A stretch of DNA of 64,000 nt, taken from positions 124,001-188,000 of the forward strand of contig RAYM01000001.1 in NCBI GenBank assembly GCA_003611805.1. The letters run 5' to 3'. Every line of letters starts with the position of its first letter. The stretch's first letter is position 1. Below are positions 32,571 through 41,296 of the stretch, piece by piece. Made by a program: the position numbers and the translations under genes. The notes beneath the pieces were generated by a model that saw nothing but the letters and a program-made list of their open reading frames with translations, ran no database searches and was not told the origin of the DNA. Source of the stretch: a bacterium 1xD42-87. Its GTDB lineage: Bacteria; Bacillota; Clostridia; Lachnospirales; Lachnospiraceae.

Positions 32571-32606
32571 GATAGTCTATCATGGAATAGTGACAACGGC
32601 TGTCAC
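32571..32606. promoter_or_regulatory. Divergent control region with two dyads
   Basis: GATAG-T-CTATC (32571..32581) and GTGACA-acggc-TGTCAC (32590..32606) are two perfect inverted repeats. They lie between the divergent start codons at 32524 and 32630. The second has the look of a WYL or YafY operator. Confidence 0.6.
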
Positions 32607-32629
32607 CATTCGGAAAGGAGTTTTTAAAA

Positions 32630-33577
32630 ATGTCAAAAGCAGAACGGCTTATTGAAATGATGATAACGATAAATACCAAAAAGGATTTTACAGTAGGCGA
32701 ATTAGCAAAAGAATTTTCTGTGTCAAAGCGAACAATACTCCGTGATTTGCAAGAATTAGAACAGGCTGGATTCCCCCTTTATTCCGAAGTCGGTGCTGCT
32801 GGCGGGTATCACATCTTGAAAGAGCGTATTTTGCCGCCTGTCACTTTTTCAGAGAATGAAGCCAAAGCTATATTCTTTGCCTGTCAAGCCTTGAAATTCT
32901 ATCACGATTTACCTTTTGAACAGGAAACAATATCTGTTTTGAAAAAATTTTTGAACTGTCTGCCCTTAGATATACAAAGCAGTATTACACAAATTCAAAA
33001 TAGTGTAGTATTTTGGATTCCAGACAGGCATTGCGATTCACCACTACTTAAACCAATGTTTCATATTGTCGTTAATCACCATTCAGCAACAATACAGTAT
33101 TCATCAACACATTCTGAAAGTATACGCACAATTATACCGATTGGGCTATATGCTATGAATGGGCTTTGGTATTGCCCTGCATATTGCACCGTTGCTAATC
33201 AAATCAGAGAGTTCCGTATTGACCGTATAAAGGAAATAATAGAGGAAAAACCATATCCTAAAGGGAAATTTCCTGTTCCTGCGTCCATTCAAGAATATCT
33301 CGAAAGGTTAGAAATCGGAAATGATTACCACATAAAGATTCAGCTAACCGATATAGGTGTTAAACGCTGCGAAACTGAATTTTTACTGGCAAGGGGATTA
33401 AAAACATTCCCAACAGGCGGCGGTATCATCGACATGGAAATACGTCACGCAACCTTGGATTGGGTTGCCGATTATTTCCTGCCATTTGGAATCAATGCAA
33501 CTGTCTTAGAACCACCAGAACTTGTGGAGCTAATGAAACAAAAGATATACGAATTACATCAGCATTATTGTAGGTAA
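32630..33577 (+). CDS. WYL-domain (YafY-like) transcriptional regulator
   Basis: The 315-residue protein has an N-terminal DeoR-like HTH (residues 5-60: FTVGELAKEFSVSKRTILRD, LQELEQAGFPLYSEVGAAGG), a WYL domain (IIPIGLYAMNGLWYCPAYCT, REFRIDRIKEI) and the WCX C-terminal extension. WYL domains sense nucleotides or nucleic acid. The start follows GGAAAGGAG. A deletion derivative of the same gene lies at base 1. Confidence 0.9.
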   Translation: MSKAERLIEMMITINTKKDFTVGELAKEFSVSKRTILRDLQELEQAGFPLYSEVGAAGGYHILKERILPPVTFSENEAKAIFFACQALKFYHDLPFEQETISVLKKFLNCLPLDIQSSITQIQNSVVFWIPDRHCDSPLLKPMFHIVVNHHSATIQYSSTHSESIRTIIPIGLYAMNGLWYCPAYCTVANQIREFRIDRIKEIIEEKPYPKGKFPVPASIQEYLERLEIGNDYHIKIQLTDIGVKRCETEFLLARGLKTFPTGGGIIDMEIRHATLDWVADYFLPFGINATVLEPPELVELMKQKIYELHQHYCR

Positions 33578-33865
33578 GCTTCCCTATAACCCTATTATAC
33601 TTATCGGTTCAATTATATTATCAGCCACATCCAGTGGTTATTCATTGACATCAACAGGCTACTATCAAAAAATGTATAAAGAAAGCCTTGTCAAAAGCGG
33701 CACTCATAAAACAGCATAGGATTGTTTTCGGGAAACGGCGTAGCTTCGGCTATGCCGTTTCTCCGTTTTTCAGATCATTGAGCAGGGAGTACTTCCACAA
33801 GGCCATAGGAAATATCAATCTGCTGTCGGAGAATTTTCCGTTGGCATTATCTTTGTGAACATGCT
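33578..33865 (+). pseudogene. Remnant region sharing sequence with 37650-37695
   Basis: Between genes, a plus frame (about 33602..33719) reads IGSIILSATSSGYSLTSTGY, YQKMYKESLVKSGTHKTA then stop. The core CAGYGGTTATTCATTGACATCAA also occurs at 37661. It is probably the decayed C-terminus of a membrane protein. No start or RBS remains. The rest (33720..33865) has a short GC hairpin near 33735..33765 and no gene. Confidence 0.45.
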
Positions 33866-34147
33866 TTATGGAATAGAATTCACTACATCAAGGATTTCTT
33901 CCGCAGAAAGGTCATCTGGAGAAACCCCAATATACACATCCTCATAAGCAAAATGAAAGATTCCATTGTCGTCTTTTGTTTCTAAATATTCTCGCAAATC
34001 CTCAAAAGAGTAAATAGGTTTATTTGTCCTTGGCTCATAGTCCATAATGAGAACAACAAAACTTGAATCAAATAGGCTTGGGTCTGCAACTGCAACTCCG
34101 CCATCATCGTTAGCGGGAGCCGTTGTTATTTCATCATTGCCTGTCAT
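33866..34147 (-). CDS. Hypothetical acidic protein, 93 residues
   Basis: The sequence begins MTGNDEITTAPANDDGGVAV and has PIYSFEDLREYLETKDDNG, FHFAYEDVYIGVSPDDLSAE. I do not recognise a family. It is acidic, with no signal or membrane segment. AAGGAGG lies 14 bases before the ATG, which is long; a second ATG nearer the site opens a 6-codon frame that overlaps this start, so the N-terminus may be affected by a frameshift or by coupled translation. Confidence 0.5.
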   Translation of the reverse strand: MTGNDEITTAPANDDGGVAVADPSLFDSSFVVLIMDYEPRTNKPIYSFEDLREYLETKDDNGIFHFAYEDVYIGVSPDDLSAEEILDVVNSIP

Positions 34148-34385
34148 CTTCCATTTCCATACCTCCTTTGCCCCCAGATAGAGTTCTTCATCTATCTACT
34201 CGAAAAATAATCGTTTAAGTCACAGTCATTTTGAAAAATTTAGAAAACCGAACAACGGCCTTACATCCCGAAGCACAGTCGCCCCATGTTAGCGTTTGTA
34301 GAACGAACAGGGTACAGGACATATAAACAGCCAGAGGCTGTCGCAAGTTGACAGCCCCTGGTTATGGAATAAATATGTAATTCGC
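34148..34385. other. Intergenic region with hairpin
   Basis: CCAGaGGCTGTC pairs with GACAGCCcCTGG at 34331..34361, with no T-run. No gene is recognised. Confidence 0.4.
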
Positions 34386-34560
34386 TCAAAGCAATCGAAA
34401 CGTGTTTTTATGATAATCAATGACCCCATCGCGCTTCATATAGGACAGCTCTCGTGAAAGCGCGCTACGTTCCACGTTAAGATATTCAGCCATAGCGTTT
34501 CTATTCATGGGAATGGTAAATGTTCTTTTTTGTTGTTCGCGGAACATCCGCCATAAATGT
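34386..34560 (-). pseudogene. C-terminal HTH remnant of a Crp/Fnr-type regulator
   Basis: The minus strand encodes EHLWRMFREQQKRTFTIPMN, RNAMAEYLNVERSALSRELS, YMKRDGVIDYHKNTFRLL then stop. This is the DNA-binding winged HTH of a Crp/Fnr protein (recognition helix RSALSREL). The cyclic-nucleotide-like sensor half is gone. Confidence 0.85.
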
Positions 34561-34565
34561 TCTCT

Positions 34566-34643
34566 ATACCACAGCTATTAACAGCCCTTTTAGGCGGCGG
34601 TGTCGCGCTGCTGGTACTTTCGCCATTAAAAAAGCTTAACTGA
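34566..34643 (+). pseudogene. Short C-terminal membrane-protein fragment
   Basis: The plus strand encodes IPQLLTALLGGGVALLVLSP, LKKLN then stop. It is a hydrophobic helix with a basic tail, the end of an unidentified membrane protein. It directly abuts the Crp/Fnr fragment, suggesting a deletion joint near 34560. Confidence 0.35.
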
Positions 34644-34720
34644 TGCAAAGCGTGGGTATTATGAAAAGCAAAAACAGCCACGGCGATACCTCCTTAGATA
34701 CCGCCGTTAGGCCGCCTTAA

Positions 34721-36925
34721 TCAAAATTTAGACTTTTCTCTCTCGTCCATGCCCTCAAACTGCACTTGATTTTCGTCAATTGTGATTGTGATTAGATCGG
34801 TACTATATTCATCAGCCAAAGAAACCATTTTCGTTACGACATCGCGCTCGGTCAGCGTCAGCAAATCATCCAGCGGGGTTTCATTCCAAAAGGCTTCTAT
34901 GGCACTGACGATACCGCCGATAGCGTAATCACGCTCGCCAATCGTCAAGCGATCTTTGTCTGCGATGTGATAGGAAAACTGATACCACAAATTACACCAG
35001 GCGCCATAGCCCCCGTCTTCCGTATCTTTTGAAAGGATGGTTCCAGCAAACCACGGATCTTCCTCCGGGCGTCCGGTATTCAGGCTTTGTATCATACGGA
35101 AATTTTCTTCACCGGAAAGCGTCCTCGTCAACGTCACAAAAGCACGTTCCTCCGCCGAGAGTTCCACCCGGTAATCATTTCGTGCGGCATCCTCCCCAAT
35201 CCGATCCCATCCGTCAAGGTTTTCGTTAGCCCATTCCAGCAAGGCAGCATTAAAATCAGCCACGGTCATCTGTTGGTAATCGGGGGTTTTGAGAGCCAAT
35301 AGTGAGGCATACTCCTCACTTGTGCCATATCCGTACTGGCGCGGCTCTTGTTCATTGAAGCCGGGATCATCAGTACTGGCGGGCAGGGTATCTACATAGC
35401 CAGAAAGCGGCATAAACCAAAATTGAATGGAAAGTTGCAGACATTTAAGGCTGTGCGCCTGGGCAATGCCCTCAATTTTTGATTGAAGCGCCGCCGTCTG
35501 ATCTCCTTGGAGTTCTTCCAAAGACATTCCCTGTAAAAGCGCTGGCATGGCATTTGCAACGCCGAGCCGCGCATCGTTGTACTCCCGGACGGTCAGCGTG
35601 TCTGCATCCAGTATCGTCATCGTGAGTTGATATTCCAGTGTCGCGTTGTCTGATGCCACATAATTTGTCGTTGCATAGCCGCCGAAGTCTCTTTCCTGCC
35701 ATCTTTCGGCAATAAGCGGTTCTAACACATTAAACAGGAATGAGGCGGTTTCATTGTTGTCTTTCCTATCATAAAGCGTTTGGTCCTGTGAAAAACGCTC
35801 CAGAAGCTCTCTATATTCGACTGTATCAATCAATTCAAAAATCTGTGTCCGAAACTCGGAAACGGTCATATCCTCATAACCGTCAAGCTGTAACGCAAAC
35901 AGCTTGTTATACTCTTCATCGGTAAAGCCAGTATTGGGAACAGGGCTTAACCGATTATTTCCTGCCGCGGCAGAGGTGGCAAAAGCAACCATGACTCCAG
36001 CAACCAAAACAACCGCAACACATGTGGCAATCAACGATGTTTTCTTGATTTTCATAATAGCGGTCACTCTTTCTTCAATGGCGTTTTTGCTAAAGCTGTT
36101 ACATAGCGGGGTCAGACCGCTTTTTGTTTCCTCCATACTGATAAGCATCCGCGCATAAATCGACTTGTTTCCCGTTCCAAAAAGCCGAACAACCACCTCA
36201 TCACAGGAAAGTTCAATATCACGGTTTGCCAGGATATACATAGCCCATACCAACGGATTAAACCAGTGGATGCAGAGTGCCACAACCAAAACCAGCTTCG
36301 TGAAAGCGTCAAAACGCCGGATATGAACATACTCATGGGCCAAAACGTATGGAAGCGATTTTGTATCATTCCAGTCTGTACCCTTTGGCATCAAAATCAC
36401 AGGCCGGAGAAAGCCGTAGGTGAGAGGGGCGCAAATCCGGCTGGACTGCCTAATGGCGATTTGACGCTTTATTTTATGTGTAATGAGCCAGCTTTTTACA
36501 AAATCATTCTCCACAGGCAGAGAGGTCTGAAACTCCCGGCGGCATCGGATATACGAAATTGCAAAAAACAGGAAACAGATAAGTGCGCCAACAGCCCAAA
36601 TGACTGTCCATATGGGAATAGAGCTTCCCGTTTCATTGATACTGGCTGTACTTGGGAGCATCGTCATAGCCTGGGTTGGAGTGACCGGGACAAAGTTTGC
36701 AACGGGGGTCTGCTGTACCGCTTGCATAGCGGATGTCCTATGGCCTATGACCGAATAAACGCTAAACATGGACGGTAAAGATAATGGGCTCAACAAGCGC
36801 AATAGCGCAACCCCCCATAGTGCCAAAAAGGTCTTTTTCGGCAGTCTGTTAATTGCAAGCGTACGAATGACAACAATCGCTAAAATTAAAATGGCACCGG
36901 AAAAACTCATTTGCAGAAAGCTCAT
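34721..36925 (-). CDS. M56 family (BlaR1-like) antirepressor with tandem extracellular repeats
   Basis: The 734-residue protein has N-terminal membrane helices and an M56 metalloprotease domain (LAHEYVHIRRFDAFTK, HExxH zinc motif near residue 205; DIELSCDEVVVR). A further helix near residue 300 leads to a long extracellular part. In BlaR1 that part is a penicillin-binding domain; here it instead holds two similar units, beginning TDEEYNKLFALQLDGYEDMT and TSEEYASLLALKTPDYQQMT. The ligand is unknown. It follows its BlaI-type repressor by 10 bases. Confidence 0.88.
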   Translation of the reverse strand: MSFLQMSFSGAILILAIVVIRTLAINRLPKKTFLALWGVALLRLLSPLSLPSMFSVYSVIGHRTSAMQAVQQTPVANFVPVTPTQAMTMLPSTASINETGSSIPIWTVIWAVGALICFLFFAISYIRCRREFQTSLPVENDFVKSWLITHKIKRQIAIRQSSRICAPLTYGFLRPVILMPKGTDWNDTKSLPYVLAHEYVHIRRFDAFTKLVLVVALCIHWFNPLVWAMYILANRDIELSCDEVVVRLFGTGNKSIYARMLISMEETKSGLTPLCNSFSKNAIEERVTAIMKIKKTSLIATCVAVVLVAGVMVAFATSAAAGNNRLSPVPNTGFTDEEYNKLFALQLDGYEDMTVSEFRTQIFELIDTVEYRELLERFSQDQTLYDRKDNNETASFLFNVLEPLIAERWQERDFGGYATTNYVASDNATLEYQLTMTILDADTLTVREYNDARLGVANAMPALLQGMSLEELQGDQTAALQSKIEGIAQAHSLKCLQLSIQFWFMPLSGYVDTLPASTDDPGFNEQEPRQYGYGTSEEYASLLALKTPDYQQMTVADFNAALLEWANENLDGWDRIGEDAARNDYRVELSAEERAFVTLTRTLSGEENFRMIQSLNTGRPEEDPWFAGTILSKDTEDGGYGAWCNLWYQFSYHIADKDRLTIGERDYAIGGIVSAIEAFWNETPLDDLLTLTERDVVTKMVSLADEYSTDLITITIDENQVQFEGMDEREKSKF

Positions 36926-36935
36926 AGTTACCTCC

Positions 36936-37295
36936 TCATTCTAAATCGCCAACAATCTGTTTCAACTTTTCGATCTGTTCAGCGGAAAGTTTCTTCCTGC
37001 CGAGCAGAGCCGCAAATAGCTTATCAGCAGAACCGTCATAGACTTTATTGATCAGTTCGTTGGTTTCCGCCTCTTGGACGGACTCTTTCGGTATCAAGGC
37101 GCGGCACATAAAGCCCGGCTCGGAGCGTTCAATCGCCCCTTTTTTGATGCACCGCTTTATGAGAGTATAGGTCGTGTTTACATTCCAGCCCAACTGCCCG
37201 GTCAGTTGTTTAGCAATCTGCTTTGCCGGAATGTCCCCCTCTTTCCAGAGCACCTCCATTACTTTCAATTCAGAGTCAAAAAGTTTTACAGCCAT
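36936..37295 (-). CDS. BlaI/MecI/CopY family repressor
   Basis: The 119-residue protein MAVKLFDSELKVMEVLWKEG, DIPAKQIAKQLTGQLGWNVN, TTYTLIKRCIKKGAIERSEP is a canonical BlaI winged helix. The C-terminal dimerisation tail has ELINKVYDGSADKLFAALLG, the region cut by the partner M56 protease. AAAGGAG lies upstream of the chosen start. It is divergent from a second BlaI gene at 37754. Confidence 0.92.
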   Translation of the reverse strand: MAVKLFDSELKVMEVLWKEGDIPAKQIAKQLTGQLGWNVNTTYTLIKRCIKKGAIERSEPGFMCRALIPKESVQEAETNELINKVYDGSADKLFAALLGRKKLSAEQIEKLKQIVGDLE

Positions 37296-37341
37296 CAAAC
37301 AGGAACTCCTTTCATAAGACACCAGTAGTATTTTTAAAATT

Positions 37342-37370
37342 AAACTACCACAGTCTTAATGCTTTGTCAA
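37342..37370 (-). promoter_or_regulatory. Promoter and BlaI-type operator of the minus-strand pair
   Basis: On the minus strand TTGACA (37370..37365), 17 bp, TAGTTT (37347..37342). ACTGTGGTAGTTT overlaps the -10; the same motif, ACTGTGATAGTGT, overlaps the -10 of the other BlaI gene. The 15-bp inverted repeat AAGACAC-AGTAGTA flanks the promoter (37315..37330 and 37371..37386). Confidence 0.65.
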
Positions 37371-37386
37371 TACTACTCGTGTCTTA

Positions 37387-37673
37387 AATCTTCCAAATAT
37401 AAAATATTCGGTCGTATGAAATACCAGGCGCAAAAGAGAGCCCAAGGGAATGACGCAGCTGCGTCCTCACTTTTTGCTGCGTGTGCAACAGGAAGCATGA
37501 TCGGCGAGGAAACGGGATTTACCGATATGCTCTTAACCTCGCTTATTGGCGTAATTACGCTAATCCCCGTAATGATTGCGTTTCCCATTGTTGCGGAACT
37601 TTTTGAAAAACGGCGCAGGACTTACACAAATGGCGGTATTTGTTTCCGCACTTACTACTCCAGCGGTTATTCA
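37387..37673 (+). pseudogene. Frameshifted permease C-terminal remnant
   Basis: The plus frame encodes GNDAAASSLFAACATGSMIG...LLTSLIGVITLIPVMIAFPI, VAELFEK; one base later, in the next frame, GAGLTQMAVFVSALTTPAVI follows. Together they resemble the C-terminal half of a two-domain membrane permease (DUF318-like). The frameshift at the AAACGGCGCAGG stretch and the lack of a start show decay. The region lies between the two BlaI genes. Confidence 0.5.
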
Positions 37674-37702
37674 TTGACATCAACAGACTACTGTGATAGT
37701 GT
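37674..37702 (+). promoter_or_regulatory. Promoter and BlaI-type operator of the plus-strand pair
   Basis: TTGACA (37674..37679), 17 bp, TAGTGT (37697..37702). ACTGTGATAGTGT (37690..37702) covers the -10 and matches the operator-like motif in the minus-strand pair at 11 of 13 positions, so either repressor could bind both. Confidence 0.65.
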
Positions 37703-37753
37703 ATAGGAAATGTACGATAAAGAACACACAATGAATACGAGGTGAACACGGAT

Positions 37754-38113
37754 ATGGAAAAGACACTGTTTGATTCAGAACGAAAAGTAATGGAAGTAAT
37801 CTGGAAGGAAGGAGACGTGACAGCCAAACAGATTTCCCTGACCTTACGCGATACCATCGGCTGGAATAAGAATACCACCTACACAGTCATTAAAAAATGT
37901 ATCCAGAAGGGCTTTATTGAACGCCTGGAACCGAATTTTGTCTGCAGGGCTCTCCTTTCCAAAGACCAGGCGGTTCAGGATGATACCAGGGAATTTGTAA
38001 ACCGTGTCTTTGACGGCTCCGTCCCCCTGCTGTTTTCATCCCTGCTTTCTCAGAAAGCCCTCTCAAAGAAGGAACTGGAGGAATTAAAACGAATAATTAA
38101 TGAAATGGAGTAA
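37754..38113 (+). CDS. BlaI/MecI/CopY family repressor
   Basis: The 119-residue protein MEKTLFDSERKVMEVIWKEG, DVTAKQISLTLRDTIGWNKN, TTYTVIKKCIQKGFIERLEP is a BlaI-type winged helix closely similar to the 36936 protein. The ATG at 37754 has GAGGTG upstream. Its end is 4 bases before the M56 start, so the two are co-translated. Confidence 0.92.
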   Translation: MEKTLFDSERKVMEVIWKEGDVTAKQISLTLRDTIGWNKNTTYTVIKKCIQKGFIERLEPNFVCRALLSKDQAVQDDTREFVNRVFDGSVPLLFSSLLSQKALSKKELEELKRIINEME

Positions 38114-38117
38114 GCCT

Positions 38118-39473
38118 ATGAACCTGCTGCAGATGAGCCTTTCGGCTTCCGTTCTGATCCTGATTGTCATAGCATGCCGGAAGTTCTTTTCCGCCAGAAT
38201 ACCCAGAACCACTTTTTCGCTGCTCTGGCTGCTTGCCTGGTTGAAGCTGATGATTCCCGTACCAGCGGGCTTTCCTGTGCCTGCGGCCCATCAGTTAGGG
38301 GAAAAAATGCCGGATATCACCGCAGCTTTACCCCTTTCGGCGGGAACCTGGCAGACAGCCGAGGCCGGGCCGGACTTCGGATGGAATCTCCTTAAAATCC
38401 TGTGGCTTTGCGGCGCTGTATCTGTCAGCCTGTATATCGCTTATCTTCATGCCGCCAGTATGAAGAAATACCGCACAGCAATTCCCCTTAAGGAATCTTC
38501 CTGGATTCCCATGTGGCTGGAACAGAAACGTTCCTTCCGCAGAATTACCGTCCGGGTTTCGGACGAGATTGCTTCCCCCTTAACCTATGGTATCTTCTTC
38601 CCGGTAATCCTGCTTCCAAAACAGTCCGACTGGGTGGACAAAAAGAGCATGAAGCTGATCCTGGAACATGAAGCAGCCCACATCCGGCACCTGGATGCAC
38701 TGAAAAAGCTGTGCCTGACCATATCCTGCGTCTGCCACTGGTTTAACCCTCTGGTATGGCTCATGGCTGCCCTGGACTGCCGGGATATGGAACTGGCCTG
38801 TGATGAAGCCGTAGTCCGGGCCGTTGGAAGAGAAAACCGAAAACTCTATGCCGATTTACTGGTAGAACTGGAAGCAAAGAGAGCCGGAATCAATCTTCTG
38901 ACTTCCGGTTTTGGACAAAGTCTTATGAAAGAACGTATCAATCATCTCATTCACATGAAAGAAAAAAAATCCTTTACGGGAATCATGCTGACTATCGCTG
39001 CCACCATAAGCTGCGTCGCAGTCTACGGCGCCGTTCCTTCTGGCGCTTTTTCCATGAAATCCCTGAAGAATGACCCGACCCTTGGAGGGATTTTTGAACT
39101 GTACTCGGTGGAAGAGTATCAAAGGATTGTAGATACTGTAAAAGAGGACAGAGGGGAGGGAGATCTGGATGCCTTAGCCATGGAACGGGACCTGGAGCGT
39201 CTGAAAGCTGACAACGGAAAAGGGGAATTTGTCATCTATAAAGGCGCGTTTATGGTATCCACGGAAACCATGGTGGTCGCTTTCAACCCAACCATTGTCA
39301 TGCGGCCGGAACTTGTAAGCCGGAATACACCTCTGACTGCTGAAACTTACCAGAATGATATAAAAGATGTGACAGAGATTCTGGAAGACGCAGTGGCAGA
39401 CGGATTTTTAACAGAAACCCAGAAAAAAAGAGTGTTAGACAAAATGGATGAGAATCTGGCCGGACTGGAATAA
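38118..39473 (+). CDS. M56 family (BlaR1-like) antirepressor with short extracellular domain
   Basis: The 451-residue protein has N-terminal membrane helices and an M56 protease domain (ASPLTYGIFFPVILLP, ILEHEAAHIRHLDALKK with HEAAH, DMELACDEAVVRAVG). A helix near residue 295 precedes an exterior domain of about 120 residues (GGIFELYSVEEYQRIVDTVK ... LTAETYQNDIKDVTEIL, DKMDENLAGLE). No penicillin-binding motifs are present. It presumably senses another extracellular signal and relieves its BlaI repressor. A tail remnant of a homolog lies at 31219. Confidence 0.9.
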   Translation: MNLLQMSLSASVLILIVIACRKFFSARIPRTTFSLLWLLAWLKLMIPVPAGFPVPAAHQLGEKMPDITAALPLSAGTWQTAEAGPDFGWNLLKILWLCGAVSVSLYIAYLHAASMKKYRTAIPLKESSWIPMWLEQKRSFRRITVRVSDEIASPLTYGIFFPVILLPKQSDWVDKKSMKLILEHEAAHIRHLDALKKLCLTISCVCHWFNPLVWLMAALDCRDMELACDEAVVRAVGRENRKLYADLLVELEAKRAGINLLTSGFGQSLMKERINHLIHMKEKKSFTGIMLTIAATISCVAVYGAVPSGAFSMKSLKNDPTLGGIFELYSVEEYQRIVDTVKEDRGEGDLDALAMERDLERLKADNGKGEFVIYKGAFMVSTETMVVAFNPTIVMRPELVSRNTPLTAETYQNDIKDVTEILEDAVADGFLTETQKKRVLDKMDENLAGLE

Positions 39474-39598
39474 GCACCGAAAATGATCCTCCATTTTGAG
39501 ACTGCTGGCTCCCTGCCCAGTCTTAAAAGAAACTTAAAAATATTTTTCAGTAAACAAGGGGGGGATATAGGTTTTGGAAGTGCAGAATCATTGGAGGA

Positions 39599-39990
39599 AT
39601 GTTACACAAAGACCATTTCACATTTTATCAGATTGCGGAAAAATTGATGTGCGCTGCGCGTCAGTTAGGATATCGCCAGAAATCGGAACACTGGGATATG
39701 CAGTACGATTTCGCAAACGAATTGGATTACCCACTGCCAAAAGGCTTTCACTTTGTAAACCGCCAGGATATGGATATGGAAAAAGTGAGCAAATGCTGTT
39801 TTAAAGGGTTTGACCATGAACAGAGCGAAGGCCCATGGAACCACTCTGTACCATACCCGAATACCGGCATAAGGGTTTCGCCTCTGCCGCTTTGACAGAA
39901 ATGTATTGGAGAACAAAGGCATTAGGCGCAACCCATATGACAGGCGAATCGGACGGATTTTACAAGAAAATTGGATATCTTTCTGCTGTA
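39599..39990 (+). pseudogene. GNAT acetyltransferase with internal deletion and nonsense codon
   Basis: The first frame gives MLHKDHFTFYQIAEKLMCAA...GFDHEQSEGPWNH, the N-terminal half of the protein also seen at 30614. It then shifts into CTIPEYRHKGFASAALTEMY...GFYKKIGYLSAVK-stop-TFWEN, the C-terminal end. About 50 central residues are missing. The joint reads CATGGAACC, a sequence that occurs at both flanks in the homolog (end of PWNH and start of MEPL). A TAG replaces the Trp near the end. Confidence 0.85.
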
Positions 39991-40069
39991 AAATAGACAT
40001 TTTGGGAAAACCAATAATACTGGCTATAAAAACTGCTTTTGAAAATTTAGAAGATTCTCCTCTTCAGGT

Positions 40070-40090
40070 CTTCCCGAAATCGGTCAATGG
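40070..40090 (-). repeat. Dispersed repeat copy
   Basis: The minus strand reads CCATTGACCGATTTCGGGAAG. Downstream sequence up to AATCAGAAA resembles that after the 27235 copy, so about 55 bp are shared. It lies 59 bases before the VOC gene. Confidence 0.75.
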
Positions 40091-40148
40091 AAGTAAAATC
40101 GGAAAAGAGGGCAGAATCAGAAATCTCAGTGATGGAGGAAAATATAAT

Positions 40149-40514
40149 ATGTTAAGATCAATGATGCAGGTATTTGTAAAAAACAGCATGGAAGCAGTGG
40201 CACTTTACCAAAAGGCTTTTGATGCCGAACTCCTATGCGCTTACCCTGACGGCAGCGGCGGCTATATGCATTCCGAACTGAACGCCTATGGACAAATACT
40301 GGCTGTTTCGGAAATTTCTGAGGATGTTACTATAGGAAATACGATGATGTTCTGTTTCCATCTTGGAGAAGGCCATGAAAACCAGATCCAAAAAGCTTAT
40401 GAAGTACTGAAAGAAGGCGCATCAAACGATACCCCTGTCGGCCCATGTGATTATAGTCCATACCAATTTAAGCTCATTGATAAATTCGGCGTGTGCTGGT
40501 GTCTTTTTGTATGA
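40149..40514 (+). CDS. VOC family (PhnB-like) protein
   Basis: The 121-residue protein MLRSMMQVFVKNSMEAVALY, QKAFDAELLCAYPDGSGGYM, HSELNAYGQILAVSEISED...SPYQFKLIDKFGVCWCLFV follows the PhnB-like vicinal-oxygen-chelate pattern (strand, helix, and the Y-KLIDKFGV-W end). Such proteins bind a metal and a small ligand. GGAGG lies upstream. The specific role is unknown. Confidence 0.85.
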   Translation: MLRSMMQVFVKNSMEAVALYQKAFDAELLCAYPDGSGGYMHSELNAYGQILAVSEISEDVTIGNTMMFCFHLGEGHENQIQKAYEVLKEGASNDTPVGPCDYSPYQFKLIDKFGVCWCLFV

Positions 40515-40561
40515 GGGAACAAGGATAACCGCTGGCCTTCTCCAATGGTCTGTGATAATCT

Positions 40562-41283
40562 TTATTTTCCAATCCGATACTGATACTCCGGGATATTAAA
40601 AATTCCGTCATCCAGTATCCGGTTCTCCAAATACTGGATATCTCCGTTTTCTGAGAGCCTGACCGTAAGTTCATGGGTTATGACCGCATCATTGCACAAA
40701 ATCATCTGGCATACCGCATCCACAGTCAGGGTAAATGTTCCATCTTCATTTTCCCTGATCTGTGTCACCTCGGGAACAGAAGTACCGAAGAAACTGGGTG
40801 CGTAATTTCCGCACCCCAGTCTCTCCCATCGGTAGACTTGACGCCCTTCATCAAACACGGCCCACTGCCGAAGTTCCTCCCTGGAAACCGGAAGGTAATT
40901 CATGATGGTGTTTTCAAACTCTTCTGCCGGTATCCCATGGGGATACTGCTCCGGTTCAAACCGCCTGTCATACTTCATCCCATAAAAATATTCATAAATC
41001 CCGTTATAATCCAGTTTATCCAGGCTCTCCCTGTCCCAGTTGGAACATAACAGGTTATTTCCCTGATACCCCAATGGAAGCACACATTTTTCGGACACTT
41101 CACGGCACTCCTGTGGCAGGGGCCTCACTCTGACCAGGCAGCTTCCATCAACAATCTCCGATACTTCCGGAGGTTCCGGTACACATAATTCATAGCAGAA
41201 ATATGCTTTTTTCCTCCACAGGCACACAAAAATCCTGCCATCATTATAATAATAGTCTGGATATATATTTTTCTTATTTCCAT
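40562..41283 (-). pseudogene. Lipoprotein paralog with N-terminal deletion and frameshift
   Basis: At 41283, MEIRKIYIQTIIIMMAGFLC-AC is a lipoprotein signal with a good AAGGAAGG site. After GGKK the frame shifts. The other frame continues with YELCVPEPPEVSEIVDGSCL, RVRPLPQECREVSEKCVLPL, GYQGNNLLCSNWDRESLDKL and ends at 40562. These match the C-terminal half of the gene at 42578. So the middle is lost, with a change of frame. The C-terminal 220 residues have no own start. Confidence 0.8.
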
Positions 41284-41296
41284 GGAAATCCTTCCT

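Noticed and set aside
37359..37706. A 115-codon gene between the two BlaI genes
   Set aside because: It lacks a ribosome binding site and its C-terminal part is out of frame with the permease-like sequence, so it is a remnant.
39482..39503. Possible further dispersed-repeat copy (ATCCTCCATTTTGAGACTG)
   Set aside because: It lacks the central GACCGA and the GAAG end, so the resemblance may be chance.
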